Assembly: GCF_029057325.1 (NCBI RefSeq)
Contig: NZ_JAICZW010000148.1
Location: 1-39,748 of the forward strand
Direction: 5' to 3'
From: Bacteroides sp.
GTDB lineage: Bacteria; Bacteroidota; Bacteroidia; Bacteroidales; Bacteroidaceae
Length of the DNA stretch: 39,748 bases
The number at the start of each line of letters is the position of its first letter. Positions within the stretch are counted from its first letter, which is position 1. Under the pieces are notes generated by a model. It made no database searches, was not told the DNA's origin, and saw only the letters and a program-made list of their open reading frames with translations. A program made the position numbers and the translations under genes. This document shows positions 24,698 to 32,792 of the stretch, piece by piece.

Positions 24698-25229
24698 CGA
24701 GATATTCTACAGCTTGCAGGGCGAAGGCTATCATACGGGCACGCCTGCCGTGTTCGTACGCTTCTCCGGCTGCAACCTGAAGTGCCCTTTCTGCGATACG
24801 CAGCACGAGGAGGGCACGCAGATGTCCGATGACGAGATTCTGGAAGAAGTCGGCAAGTATCCTGCTACTACGGTCATCCTGACCGGTGGCGAGCCTTCCC
24901 TCTGGATAGACCGTGGCTTCATCGAACTTCTGCATCGGGCAGGCAAGTATGTCTGCATCGAGACCAACGGTACACGCCTGCTACCCGATAACATCGACTG
25001 GGTGACCTGCTCGCCTAAACAGGGAGGAGAATTAAGAATCACCCGCATGGACGAGGTGAAGGTGGTATATGAAGGGCAGGACCTCGCCGCCTACGAACAA
25101 CTTCCCGTCCGGCACTTCTTCCTCCAGCCCTGCTCCTGCCTCAATACGAAGGAGACGGTGGAGTGCGTGATGCGGCATCCTAAGTGGCGGTTGAGTTTGC
25201 AGACGCATAAGTTGATAGATATACGTTGA
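24684..25229 (+). CDS. queE: 7-carboxy-7-deazaguanine synthase QueE
   Basis: A 181-residue radical SAM enzyme that rearranges 6-carboxytetrahydropterin to 7-carboxy-7-deazaguanine. The iron-sulfur cluster motif is C30, C34 and C37 in GCNLKCPFCDT, and TGGEPSL provides the SAM-binding loop. The N-terminal substrate block EIFYSLQGEG is typical. It is the next pathway step after QueD and is translationally linked to it. The short length is usual for the compact QueE type. Confidence 0.93.
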   Translation: MRKINEIFYSLQGEGYHTGTPAVFVRFSGCNLKCPFCDTQHEEGTQMSDDEILEEVGKYPATTVILTGGEPSLWIDRGFIELLHRAGKYVCIETNGTRLLPDNIDWVTCSPKQGGELRITRMDEVKVVYEGQDLAAYEQLPVRHFFLQPCSCLNTKETVECVMRHPKWRLSLQTHKLIDIR

Positions 25230-25318
25230 GAAAACGATAGGTAAGTGAATATAGCTTTTATCCGAAATTTTCCTGTGACAAATGCCTGAATCTTATAGAT
25301 TTCTTATAGTTTTGTAAC

Positions 25319-26143
25319 ATGAAAACTTTTATACCTAAATTGATTGGCTGTTTCGCGTTATCGGTCAATTCTCTTGCCGGTTTCACTCAAACGGTTGTAT
25401 CGGAATCTACTAAAGAGCCGATAGCGTATGCTAATATTGGGGTAATCGACCGGAACCTGGGTACCGTTACTGATTCTTTAGGCCGTTTCTCGTTGAAAAT
25501 TCCCTTGGAATATGCGAATGATTCCATACGAATTTCCTCTGTCGGTTATATTGCACAAACATTTGCGGTCAGAGACATTGCGAATCTGCCGGACACAATC
25601 ACACTTGCAGACGATGTAATCATGTTAAGTGAGGTGGTCGTAAAACCTCAGCGTATAAAGCATAAGACGGCAGGGCGCAAAGAGGGAGGAGGCTCTATCT
25701 TTATTGAAATGGAAGGATATAAGGCTGCCGGACAGGGATTGGCAATTCCGCTGAAAGTGAAAAACCGCGCATGGCTGAAAGAGATTGGCTTCACCATCAT
25801 TACTGAGAACAGACCTCTTTCCCGTATGAAATTCCGGGTGAATATCTATCGCAAGGAAGCTGGTTCCTATGTATTGCAGAAACTGAATCCCGTATATTTC
25901 AATTATGATAAGTCCCAACTTATAGACGGCTCCTTTTCTTATATATTTCCCGAAGAGATAATGTTGGAGAAGGGTGATTTCTATGTGGAGTTAGAGTTCC
26001 TTGAAAATTTCTCAAACGAATACTTTATCATGAGGACAAAGCCGATTACAGGCAAAACGCGGTATCGGTATGCAAGCCAGTCTAAGTGGGAAACACTCCC
26101 GTTTGGTGCTCCTGTCTATGTAGAATATGATGCTATAGAATAA
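25319..26143 (+). CDS. CarboxypepD-regulatory-like domain protein
   Basis: A 274-residue exported protein. A signal peptide ends near residue 23. Residues 25-105 form a CarboxypepD_reg-like beta-sandwich (PIAYANIGVIDRNLGTVTDS, then SLGRFSLKIP), the domain found at the N-terminus of SusC-type receptors. The rest (about 110-274) is beta-rich and has no family I recognise; it contains no plug or barrel. It stands alone after queE with 89 bases between, and is closed by a strong hairpin. Function is unknown; an envelope role is likely from the signal peptide. Confidence 0.75.
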   Translation: MKTFIPKLIGCFALSVNSLAGFTQTVVSESTKEPIAYANIGVIDRNLGTVTDSLGRFSLKIPLEYANDSIRISSVGYIAQTFAVRDIANLPDTITLADDVIMLSEVVVKPQRIKHKTAGRKEGGGSIFIEMEGYKAAGQGLAIPLKVKNRAWLKEIGFTIITENRPLSRMKFRVNIYRKEAGSYVLQKLNPVYFNYDKSQLIDGSFSYIFPEEIMLEKGDFYVELEFLENFSNEYFIMRTKPITGKTRYRYASQSKWETLPFGAPVYVEYDAIE

Positions 26144-26167
26144 CTTCATGACTTGTACTAAACAAGA

Positions 26168-26202
26168 AGAAAGCCGCAAGTCAATGGACTTGCGGCTTTC
26201 TA
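26168..26202. terminator. Bidirectional terminator hairpin
   Basis: AGAAAGCCGCAAGTC pairs with GACTTGCGGCTTTCT around a four-base loop, a 15-bp perfect stem. It serves the CarboxypepD-like gene on the plus strand and tRNA-Trp on the minus strand. Confidence 0.8.
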
Positions 26203-26208
26203 TCTTCG

Positions 26209-26281
26209 CACGGGAGGAGAGGCTCGAACTCCCGACACCCGGTTTTGGAGACCGGTGCTCTACCAACTGAGCTACTCCCGT
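26209..26281 (-). tRNA. tRNA-Trp (anticodon CCA)
   Basis: The reverse complement has acceptor arm ACGGGAG/CTCCCGT with discriminator G, the D-arm GCTC...GAGC, anticodon stem CCGGT/ACCGG with loop CTCCAAA (anticodon CCA), and a T-arm with GTTCGAGCC. CCA is not encoded. Length is 73 nt. Confidence 0.93.
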
Positions 26282-26356
26282 GTTTGCGGCTGCAAAGGTA
26301 GTGTAAACTTTGGAATATGCAAGGCTTTTGGGTAATTATTTTAAGCAGGAATAGAA

Positions 26357-26932
26357 TTATAATAGCTGTAGATCTTGATACATAAGGCGATAGGCGGCAG
26401 CTTTCTTTTCCAAGGCAAGCGGATAGGCTCTGGAAGAAGAGGGCATTCGGTAGAGGCGCATCGGCTTCTCTTCAAAAAGGAATTCGGTGAAGTCACCCAC
26501 CTTGGGCTTGTCGATGGAGAATTGTGCGCAGAGCGTATCGGTGGCTTTTTCGCCGGTGGTGACAATCGCTTGGCAGTGGGGGATCCGGTGAAGCAGGGAG
26601 GTGACATCGGTGGGCTGCACGATTTCCAGAAACTTGTCTGAGGCGTTGTCCTGCAGGCGGCGCACGGCAGAGGCCGTGTCAAACAGGGCGATGCCCTTTT
26701 CTTGCAGGAAACTTACCAGCCGCTCTTTGCAGAAGGCTTTCTGCTCCTTTTCTACGAAATAGTCCTTGTTGTCGAAGAACAGGAGTCCTACGATTCGCCA
26801 CATGTCGTTGTTCCAGTTGGGGTAATAAAACTCCATGGACCATCGTTTCTTTTGCGGTGGAAAGCTCCCCAGCATCAGCAGACGGGCGTTGCCGGGGAGG
26901 AAGGGTTTCAGGGGATGCTGTTCTATTCCCAT
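26357..26932 (-). CDS. Uracil/hypoxanthine-DNA glycosylase family protein
   Basis: A 191-residue member of the uracil-DNA glycosylase superfamily, close to the hypoxanthine-DNA glycosylase (family 6) type. Block 1 is LLMLGSFPP near residues 18-26, followed by the FYYPNWNNDMWRIVG segment that contacts the base. A late segment, MPSSSRAYP, matches the SPS/HPS-like DNA-binding loop. It would remove deaminated bases. It starts seven bases after the 208-residue unknown gene. The start at 26932 (MGIEQHPLKPF) is preferred over an upstream Met 18 residues earlier that overlaps the upstream gene. Confidence 0.75.
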   Translation of the reverse strand: MGIEQHPLKPFLPGNARLLMLGSFPPQKKRWSMEFYYPNWNNDMWRIVGLLFFDNKDYFVEKEQKAFCKERLVSFLQEKGIALFDTASAVRRLQDNASDKFLEIVQPTDVTSLLHRIPHCQAIVTTGEKATDTLCAQFSIDKPKVGDFTEFLFEEKPMRLYRMPSSSRAYPLALEKKAAAYRLMYQDLQLL

Positions 26933-26939
26933 TGAGCGG

Positions 26940-27566
26940 TTATTTCTCTTCTTCGTTTCTCTTCTTCGGTTCTTTCTTGGCAAGCATAATCACGTTATAT
27001 ACGTATTCGCTCATCCATTGTTCCGAATAGCCCAAACGTTCTTTGTATTGGCGCACGGCCATGGCGGTCTTGTGTACATCGTCCTTCTTCCACACGGTCT
27101 TGGTGCAGACATCGTGTACGGTCTTCTCGGTCATGGTGCGCAACGCTCCTTTAAAGAAGGCAGGCAGGCGGAACTTCCATTGCATCAGGTTGCCCATCAG
27201 CATCATCAGGTCGTTGGAGAAGCCCTGATACATGAAGAGATAGCCCTGTACGTCGTTTTGCGTGCGGCAATGTTTCTTGACCGATGCGTCTATTTCCTTG
27301 AAGAAGTTTTCGCTGATGCCATAGTCCTGCATCAGCATTTTGCGTGAAGCGGTCTTTTCGGCTTGTCCCAAGCGTCCTCCCTGCGTCGGTATCTTGAACA
27401 GACGCTTGAAGTTTGCCACGTCGGGAACAAAGCGGATATTGGTGATTCCCAAATTGGCTGCTATTACAGATTGGAAATAAACGCGGGTCAGTGAGATGAA
27501 GTCTTCTACATTCTTGGAAGAGACTTCTTCGCTGTTTTTGTTGAGTAATTTGGCAAATAAACCCAT
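26940..27566 (-). CDS. Uncharacterised protein upstream of the glycosylase
   Basis: A 208-residue, mostly helical, soluble protein (MGLFAKLLNKNSEEV...). I do not recognise a family beyond similar Bacteroidales hypotheticals. The C-terminus is a lysine- and glutamate-rich tail. No signal or membrane segment is present. It stops seven bases before the glycosylase gene, so the two are probably an operon; a repair-related role is only a suggestion. Confidence 0.6.
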   Translation of the reverse strand: MGLFAKLLNKNSEEVSSKNVEDFISLTRVYFQSVIAANLGITNIRFVPDVANFKRLFKIPTQGGRLGQAEKTASRKMLMQDYGISENFFKEIDASVKKHCRTQNDVQGYLFMYQGFSNDLMMLMGNLMQWKFRLPAFFKGALRTMTEKTVHDVCTKTVWKKDDVHKTAMAVRQYKERLGYSEQWMSEYVYNVIMLAKKEPKKRNEEEK

Positions 27567-27833
27567 ATAAGATGATTTATAATTTATGATTTTATGATTG
27601 GCGGATTATCAAGGCCGAAGCGAATCCGGTTGCAAAATTACGAAATAAGTTGATTTACACCAACAATTGTATCGGGTATAAATCGTAAATGCTGAATTAT
27701 GGGACTATGGAACGTGGGCGCCAAAGGAACTTTTGTCGAAAAAACTTGTTCGGATTTGATTTTCATGTGGTGGAATATTCTTTCCTTTGCACATTCTTTT
27801 CTATTAATAACAATAACAAAAACAGAATGGACT

Positions 27834-28853
27834 ATGAGAAGTTTTGCATCAGACAATAATTCCGGCGTGCATCCGTTGGTGATGGAGGCACTGAACCGTG
27901 CCAATAATGACCATGCTGTCGGCTATGGCGATGACCCTTGGACAGCAGAGGCGGTCCGTAAAATCAGGGAGATGTTTTCTCCGGATTGCGAACCGCTGTT
28001 TGTATTCAACGGTACGGGCAGCAATGCGGTGGCTTTGCAACTGTGTACCCGCCCTTACAACTCTATCATCTGTGCGGAGACGGCACATATCTATGTGGAC
28101 GAATGCGGTTCTCCAGCTCGTATGACAGGTTGTCAGATACGTCCTGTCGCCACTCCCGACGGCAAGCTGACCCCCGATTTGATTCGTCCTTATCTCTGTC
28201 ACTTCGGTGAGCAGCATCATTCGCAGCCGGGTGCTATCTACATTTCCCAATGTTCGGAGTTGGGCACCATCTATCAACCAGAGGAGATTCGCGCTTTGAC
28301 GTCGCTCGCTCATCAACATGGCATGTATGTCCACATGGATGGTGCCCGTCTAGCCAATGCTTGTGCGGCATTGCACCTTGGGTTTAAGGAGTTGACGGTG
28401 GATTGCGGCATTGATGTCCTCAGCTTCGGAGGTACGAAGAACGGGTTGATGTTAGGCGAGAGCGTGATTGTCTTTAACCCTGTCTTGAAGAAGGAGGCTT
28501 ACTTTGTGCGTAAGCAGTCGGCACAGCTAGCTTCCAAACTGCGTTACCTCTCCTGTCAGTTCACGGCTTACCTGACGGATGACCTTTGGCTGAAGAACGC
28601 CACGCACGCCAACCGTATGGCGAAGATTCTGTATGACGGACTGAAGGAGCTGCCCGGCGTGCGCTTCACACAGAAGATGGAGAGCAACCAGCTCTTCCTG
28701 ACGATGCCCCGCCCCGTCATTGATGAGTTGTTGAAGTCTTATTTTTTCTATTTCTGGGATGAGGCTATCAATGAAATCCGTTTCGTGACATCGTTCGATA
28801 CAACGGAAGAGGATATTCAGGAACTGCTGCAAGCGGTGAAGAAGTTGCTTTAA
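27834..28853 (+). CDS. ltaE: Low-specificity L-threonine aldolase
   Basis: A 339-residue PLP enzyme that splits threonine or allo-threonine to glycine and acetaldehyde. The PLP-bound lysine is K202 in FGGTKNG; D169 and R172 (HMDGAR) hold the cofactor, and H85 (AETAH) probably stacks on the ring. The start MRSFASDNNSGVHP at 27834 matches relatives; the frame runs upstream to 27699 through non-coding leader sequence. A loose promoter-like TTTG/CCTTTG pair lies at 27751-27790. The family name ltaE is used; other beta-eliminating lyases share the fold, so the substrate is likely but not certain. Confidence 0.85.
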   Translation: MRSFASDNNSGVHPLVMEALNRANNDHAVGYGDDPWTAEAVRKIREMFSPDCEPLFVFNGTGSNAVALQLCTRPYNSIICAETAHIYVDECGSPARMTGCQIRPVATPDGKLTPDLIRPYLCHFGEQHHSQPGAIYISQCSELGTIYQPEEIRALTSLAHQHGMYVHMDGARLANACAALHLGFKELTVDCGIDVLSFGGTKNGLMLGESVIVFNPVLKKEAYFVRKQSAQLASKLRYLSCQFTAYLTDDLWLKNATHANRMAKILYDGLKELPGVRFTQKMESNQLFLTMPRPVIDELLKSYFFYFWDEAINEIRFVTSFDTTEEDIQELLQAVKKLL

Positions 28854-28864
28854 CCGGATGATTT

Positions 28865-28878
28865 GCCTGTTGACAGGC
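28865..28878. other. Small hairpin GCCTGT/ACAGGC
   Basis: A six-base stem with a minimal loop, 12 bases after the threonine aldolase stop and just before the larger palindrome at 28891-28935. Together they may terminate transcription between the two convergent genes. Confidence 0.35.
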
Positions 28879-28890
28879 AGATATGAAATG

Positions 28891-28935
28891 GCACGCGGAT
28901 GAACGGATTGAATAGAATCCGCGCCATCCGCGTGC
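28891..28935. repeat. Nested palindrome between convergent genes
   Basis: GCACGCGGATG pairs perfectly with CATCCGCGTGC (11 bp), and inside it CGGATT pairs with AATCCG. The CGCGGAT core resembles dispersed ATCCG-type repeats of Bacteroides as I remember them. It lies between the threonine aldolase and GH9 genes, whose 3' ends face each other, so it may also act as a bidirectional terminator. Confidence 0.6.
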
Positions 28936-28941
28936 TGTCTT

Positions 28942-31455
28942 TCAAATGCCGACCGCTTCCCGGACCGGAACGAACGTATATCCTTTCCGTTTCAGTGTCT
29001 TTATCATCTTATCCAGATAGCCGTTATAGAACTTGTCTGTGCGGCGGTCGTCCGTACCGAAGTGTATCAGTAGCAGATGTCCGTTCAGTCCCTCTTTCTT
29101 TTCCACTTCCATGATTTTGTCATAGATGAACCGGCTGCTTCTGTATTTTGTACCCATATCGGGAGTCGTGTAGTCGGCGTTGCTCATCGTGCCTGGTGTG
29201 AAGTTGATGATTTGGAGTCCCATGCTCTTTGCCCAGGCGGCTATCTCCTTATTATAATATTCGTAAGGGGGAATGAAGACGGGAGCGTCCTTGTAGTCAA
29301 TGCCGGCTTTGCGCATCGTTTCGTAACTCTTTCGGATGTCCTGTTCAAACTCTTGACGGGTCACCAACAGAGAGTCCCGATTCTCCCACGGCATATAGAG
29401 CAAGTGACCGTAACTGTGGCTTCCCACGTAGTGCTTATCGTCGAGCAGGCGTTTCACGATGTCGGGATAGCGTTCATAAAACTCGCCGGTGAAGAAGAAG
29501 CCTCCTTGGATGCCGTGTTTCTTGAGCGTGCGCAGGATGGCATCCGCGCCGTCCGCTTTGTCGGCAGCGGTGAATACCAATGTGATTTGTTTCTTGGACG
29601 GGTCGGTGCGCACAATGCCTCCGTTGACATACCGGTTGTGGTCGCATCGGATTCCTGCCTGTTCCATTCCTTCCTTTTGCATGGCGGAAAGGTAGTAGGT
29701 GAGGCAGGCCGTTCCGTCCATGGTCGGTTCGTTGGTGGAGTAGTCGTGAAGGGCATCGTGATACACCATCAGGTCGGGTTGGAAGCGTTCATAGTCCTGT
29801 CCGGGAGTTCCGGGAATGCCTGTCATATTGACACCCCGCAGGCTTTCGAAGATGCTGCGATAGACAGGGCCGTCCACCAGGCCTCCGGTGGTATTGCCCA
29901 CACCGGCATTCAGCAAAGATGAATGGGGTTGCGACGGGTAGTCTCCGTAGAGGGGCAGTTCCACAATCATGCTTGTTCCCCACGGATTGCAGCCGAACAG
30001 CCAGTCGCGAAGGGCGGCTTCCATTTCCGCATACGTGTTGTCACCGGTGAGTTGGCGGTACAGGCGGCATTGGGTGAGCATGGCGGTAGTCAGGTTGTTG
30101 GAGCACCATATATAAGGTATGCCATGCAGGAACGGACTTTCCACCGCTTTTTCATACGTGCGCTCAATGCCGGTGCGCATATTGCGGATAAATTCACGGC
30201 TGAGTCGTTGGTTGCCGGCCTTGGCAAGATGGTAATGCCCCATGTTCATGAATGGGTACCATTGGTAATGACGTGCGCTGTCGGCTCCCATCCAGGGAGT
30301 GACCGGTTCGCGACGTCCGTACTCCATGGCTTGGTTCAAGTAGTTGCCGTCACCGGTCATCCGATACAACTCCATGGCGCCGAGTTCCATATCGTCCACC
30401 CAGTTGTCTTCTTCGTAGATATAGGGCGATTTGACAGAAGCGGTTTGGCAGGCACCGGGCTTCTTGACTCCTTCCTGATAGGCGGCAGCGGCTTTCCCTC
30501 CGATTTCTGCCGCAAGCTCCGGGTAGTACTCTTTCAGGATTTCGGCACCCAATGCAAAGCAGGATGCGAATTTTCCGGCTGTACTTGCCACGCCGGTAGT
30601 GGCATTCCGGTACTTCCCACGAACTTGTGGTTCACCGCTGCAATAATAGACGGGACGTCCGTTGCCGGGCCCATAGCCGTAGTCCACTTCATCTTTGTTA
30701 GGCAGGCGCATGCCGGCGTGGTCGCGGTCATCGGCAATCTGGTTATATAGCTCTCCCGGAACGGGGTTCATCCGGTTCAGCCAATCCAGTCCCCACTTGA
30801 TTTCATCCACAATATCGGGTATGCCGTTGGCACCGGGAAGTCCGGCTGCATCATACGCATCGCCGAAAGAATCGGGGTTCTCCTGATAAGCGAACATCAT
30901 CTGATAAATGGCGTTGGCGGAGGTGGTGGTATATTGCAGGTAGTCCGTTGCGTCGTGCCAACCGCCGCGGACATCAATCTTCTGTCCGGTCTTGGTGGGA
31001 TGATAGACGATGTACCCGTCATGTACGTGGCAACTGTCTTTCAAGAAAGGATTGTACCCGCAACGTTGCTGGCGCATATAGTTCAGAAGAAAGTCGGCGG
31101 TTCCATTGTAAACGTGGGGATTGATGGGGAAGTGCGGGGAGATGGCTTTGCCCGCTTTCAGGTAGTAGGTGCCGGGTGTCGTGAAATCGCTGAAATCCAG
31201 TCGGTAGGTGGCCTTCATGCTGCCCGATTTGCCGGTGGGGCGGGGCGCATGAAATGTCTGTACGGTTTCGTTGGTAAAGGCATCGACCAGTGTATAGTTC
31301 TCTACAATGCTTTCCTCTTCGCTCATAAATACCGCCACTTTGATGGACTGGGGCAAATAGCCGAGTTGGTTGATTCTAATCCATTCATCAGCCCTGCACG
31401 GCAGGACGAGGAGGAGAGCCGATAGGATGATGAGAAGCTGATGGTTGTTTTTCAT
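28942..31455 (-). CDS. GH9 glycoside hydrolase fused to a polysaccharide deacetylase-like domain
   Basis: An 837-residue secreted protein. A signal peptide covers residues 1-22. Residues 24-110 form the CelD-type Ig-like domain (INQLGYLPQS). The GH9 (alpha/alpha)6 domain spans about 115-595: GGWHDATD supplies D168 and D171, PHSS near 511 is the His block, and E576 in DYSTNEP is the expected acid. Residues 622-830 resemble the NodB/CE4 fold with HSYGH at 680-684, but the usual TFDDG motif 1 is replaced by FTAADKADG (628-636). GH9 members are mainly beta-1,4-glucanases; the glycan here is unknown. The start at 31455 puts a clean signal peptide first. Confidence 0.85.
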   Translation of the reverse strand: MKNNHQLLIILSALLLVLPCRADEWIRINQLGYLPQSIKVAVFMSEEESIVENYTLVDAFTNETVQTFHAPRPTGKSGSMKATYRLDFSDFTTPGTYYLKAGKAISPHFPINPHVYNGTADFLLNYMRQQRCGYNPFLKDSCHVHDGYIVYHPTKTGQKIDVRGGWHDATDYLQYTTTSANAIYQMMFAYQENPDSFGDAYDAAGLPGANGIPDIVDEIKWGLDWLNRMNPVPGELYNQIADDRDHAGMRLPNKDEVDYGYGPGNGRPVYYCSGEPQVRGKYRNATTGVASTAGKFASCFALGAEILKEYYPELAAEIGGKAAAAYQEGVKKPGACQTASVKSPYIYEEDNWVDDMELGAMELYRMTGDGNYLNQAMEYGRREPVTPWMGADSARHYQWYPFMNMGHYHLAKAGNQRLSREFIRNMRTGIERTYEKAVESPFLHGIPYIWCSNNLTTAMLTQCRLYRQLTGDNTYAEMEAALRDWLFGCNPWGTSMIVELPLYGDYPSQPHSSLLNAGVGNTTGGLVDGPVYRSIFESLRGVNMTGIPGTPGQDYERFQPDLMVYHDALHDYSTNEPTMDGTACLTYYLSAMQKEGMEQAGIRCDHNRYVNGGIVRTDPSKKQITLVFTAADKADGADAILRTLKKHGIQGGFFFTGEFYERYPDIVKRLLDDKHYVGSHSYGHLLYMPWENRDSLLVTRQEFEQDIRKSYETMRKAGIDYKDAPVFIPPYEYYNKEIAAWAKSMGLQIINFTPGTMSNADYTTPDMGTKYRSSRFIYDKIMEVEKKEGLNGHLLLIHFGTDDRRTDKFYNGYLDKMIKTLKRKGYTFVPVREAVGI

Positions 31456-31671
31456 GAATATCTGTTGTTTAAGATGAAATCTCCCAAAAAATGATAGGTA
31501 CAAATAAAGCCGTTTCTGTTAATTTAAGGAAGAAGAAGGCAGAATAATTAAAGAACGTTGCACGTTGTTGAGGATATTTTAGTTTTAAACTCTGTTTACA
31601 TCTTTTATTTTTCCAGAAACTAAAATGGCTTGCTATTTGTTTGATGTATATAAAGAAAAAACAGATAAACT

Positions 31672-32634
31672 ATGGCTTATATTGATTACTATCAGGTTCT
31701 TGGAGTGGACAAGACGGCATCTCAGGATGACATCAAGAAAGCGTTTCGCACACTGGCGCGTAAGTATCATCCCGACTTGAATCCGGACGACCCCTCTGCC
31801 AAGGATAAGTTCCAGGCTATCAACGAGGCGAATGAAGTGTTGAGCGATCCTGAAAAGAGAAAAAAGTATGATGAGTATGGCGAGCATTGGAAGCATGCCG
31901 ATGAGTTTGAAGCGCAGAAGCAGGCACGGCAACAGGCCGGTGCGGGCGGTTTCAGAGGGTTCGGCGGTGCCGGTGCGGGATTTGGCACGGACGGAAACGG
32001 CACCTATTGGTACTCTTCCGATGGTCAGGAGTTTACGGGCAGCAATGCCGGTGGCTTCTCCGACTTCTTCGAGCAGATGTTCGGGCATCATGCCCGTGGA
32101 GGCGCTGGTGCCGATGCAGGCTTCCGCGGGCAGGATTATCATGCAGATTTGAATCTTTCGTTGCGTGAGGCGGCGCAGACGCATAAGCAGCTGTTGACGG
32201 TGAATGGCAGGCAAGTGCGCATCACTATCCCGGCAGGTGTGGCAAACGGACAGGTCATCAAACTGAAGGGTTATGGCGGCGAAGGTGTCAATGGAGGTCC
32301 GGCAGGCGACTTATACATCACGTTTGTGATTCCGGACGACCCGGTGTTCAGGCGGTTGGGAGACGACTTGTATATAGATGTGACGGTGGATCTCTATACG
32401 GCTTTGCTGGGTGGCGACCGGCTGATAGATACGCTGGATGGGCAGGTGAAGCTGAAGGTGAACCCCGCAACCCAGAACGGAACCAAAGTACGCCTGAAGG
32501 GCAAAGGATTCCCCGTATATAAGAAAGAAGGACAGTTCGGCGACCTTATCGTGACTTACTCTGTGTCGTTGCCGACCCGTCTGACGGAACAGCAGAAAGA
32601 GATGTTCCGCAAAATTCAAAGTATGAACGAATGA
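31672..32634 (+). CDS. cbpA: DnaJ/CbpA-type co-chaperone
   Basis: A 320-residue J-domain protein that stimulates DnaK. The J-domain (residues 5-70) has the invariant HPD at 33-35. A Gly/Phe-rich linker at about 85-140 follows, then the two C-terminal substrate domains (about 150-320). There is no CxxCxGxG zinc region, so this is the CbpA class, not DnaJ proper. The stop codon overlaps the start of a truncated cbpM by four bases (ATGA), as usual for cbpA-cbpM pairs. Confidence 0.9.
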   Translation: MAYIDYYQVLGVDKTASQDDIKKAFRTLARKYHPDLNPDDPSAKDKFQAINEANEVLSDPEKRKKYDEYGEHWKHADEFEAQKQARQQAGAGGFRGFGGAGAGFGTDGNGTYWYSSDGQEFTGSNAGGFSDFFEQMFGHHARGGAGADAGFRGQDYHADLNLSLREAAQTHKQLLTVNGRQVRITIPAGVANGQVIKLKGYGGEGVNGGPAGDLYITFVIPDDPVFRRLGDDLYIDVTVDLYTALLGGDRLIDTLDGQVKLKVNPATQNGTKVRLKGKGFPVYKKEGQFGDLIVTYSVSLPTRLTEQQKEMFRKIQSMNE

Positions 32635-32750
32635 AAGAAGGACGGATTATGCGGAACGAATGGATGGTCATCAGCGAATATTGTGATAAATGTCGCATAG
32701 AGTCCCTCTTTATCGACAGATTGTGCGAAAGCGGGCACCGAAGTCTTTGA
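32631..32750 (+). pseudogene. Truncated cbpM (chaperone modulator)
   Basis: A 39-codon frame starting at the ATGA overlap with cbpA. Residues 11-35 (WMVISEYCDKCRIESLFID...) match the N-terminal helix-turn-helix of CbpM-type modulators, which inhibit CbpA. Normal CbpM is about 100 residues, so some 60 C-terminal residues, including the CbpA-binding part, are missing. The frame runs straight into the terminator hairpin at 32730-32765. This looks like a deletion that joined the start of cbpM to the terminator. Function is probably lost. The match is from memory of the family. Confidence 0.6.
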
Positions 32751-32775
32751 ACTCCGATGCCCGCTATTCCTTTTT
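32730..32775. terminator. Terminator between cbpM remnant and acyl-CoA dehydrogenase
   Basis: AGCGGGCA (32730-32737) pairs with TGCCCGCT (32758-32765), followed by TTCCTTTTTTC. It works for the plus strand, and the left arm lies within the last codons of the cbpM remnant. Confidence 0.75.
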
Positions 32776-32792
32776 TCTTTTAAGCGCTGCGT

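Noticed and set aside
31553..31565. AACGTTGCACGTT dyad between the GH9 and cbpA genes
   Set aside because: Short and imperfect, with no clear promoter at a matching distance; could be chance.
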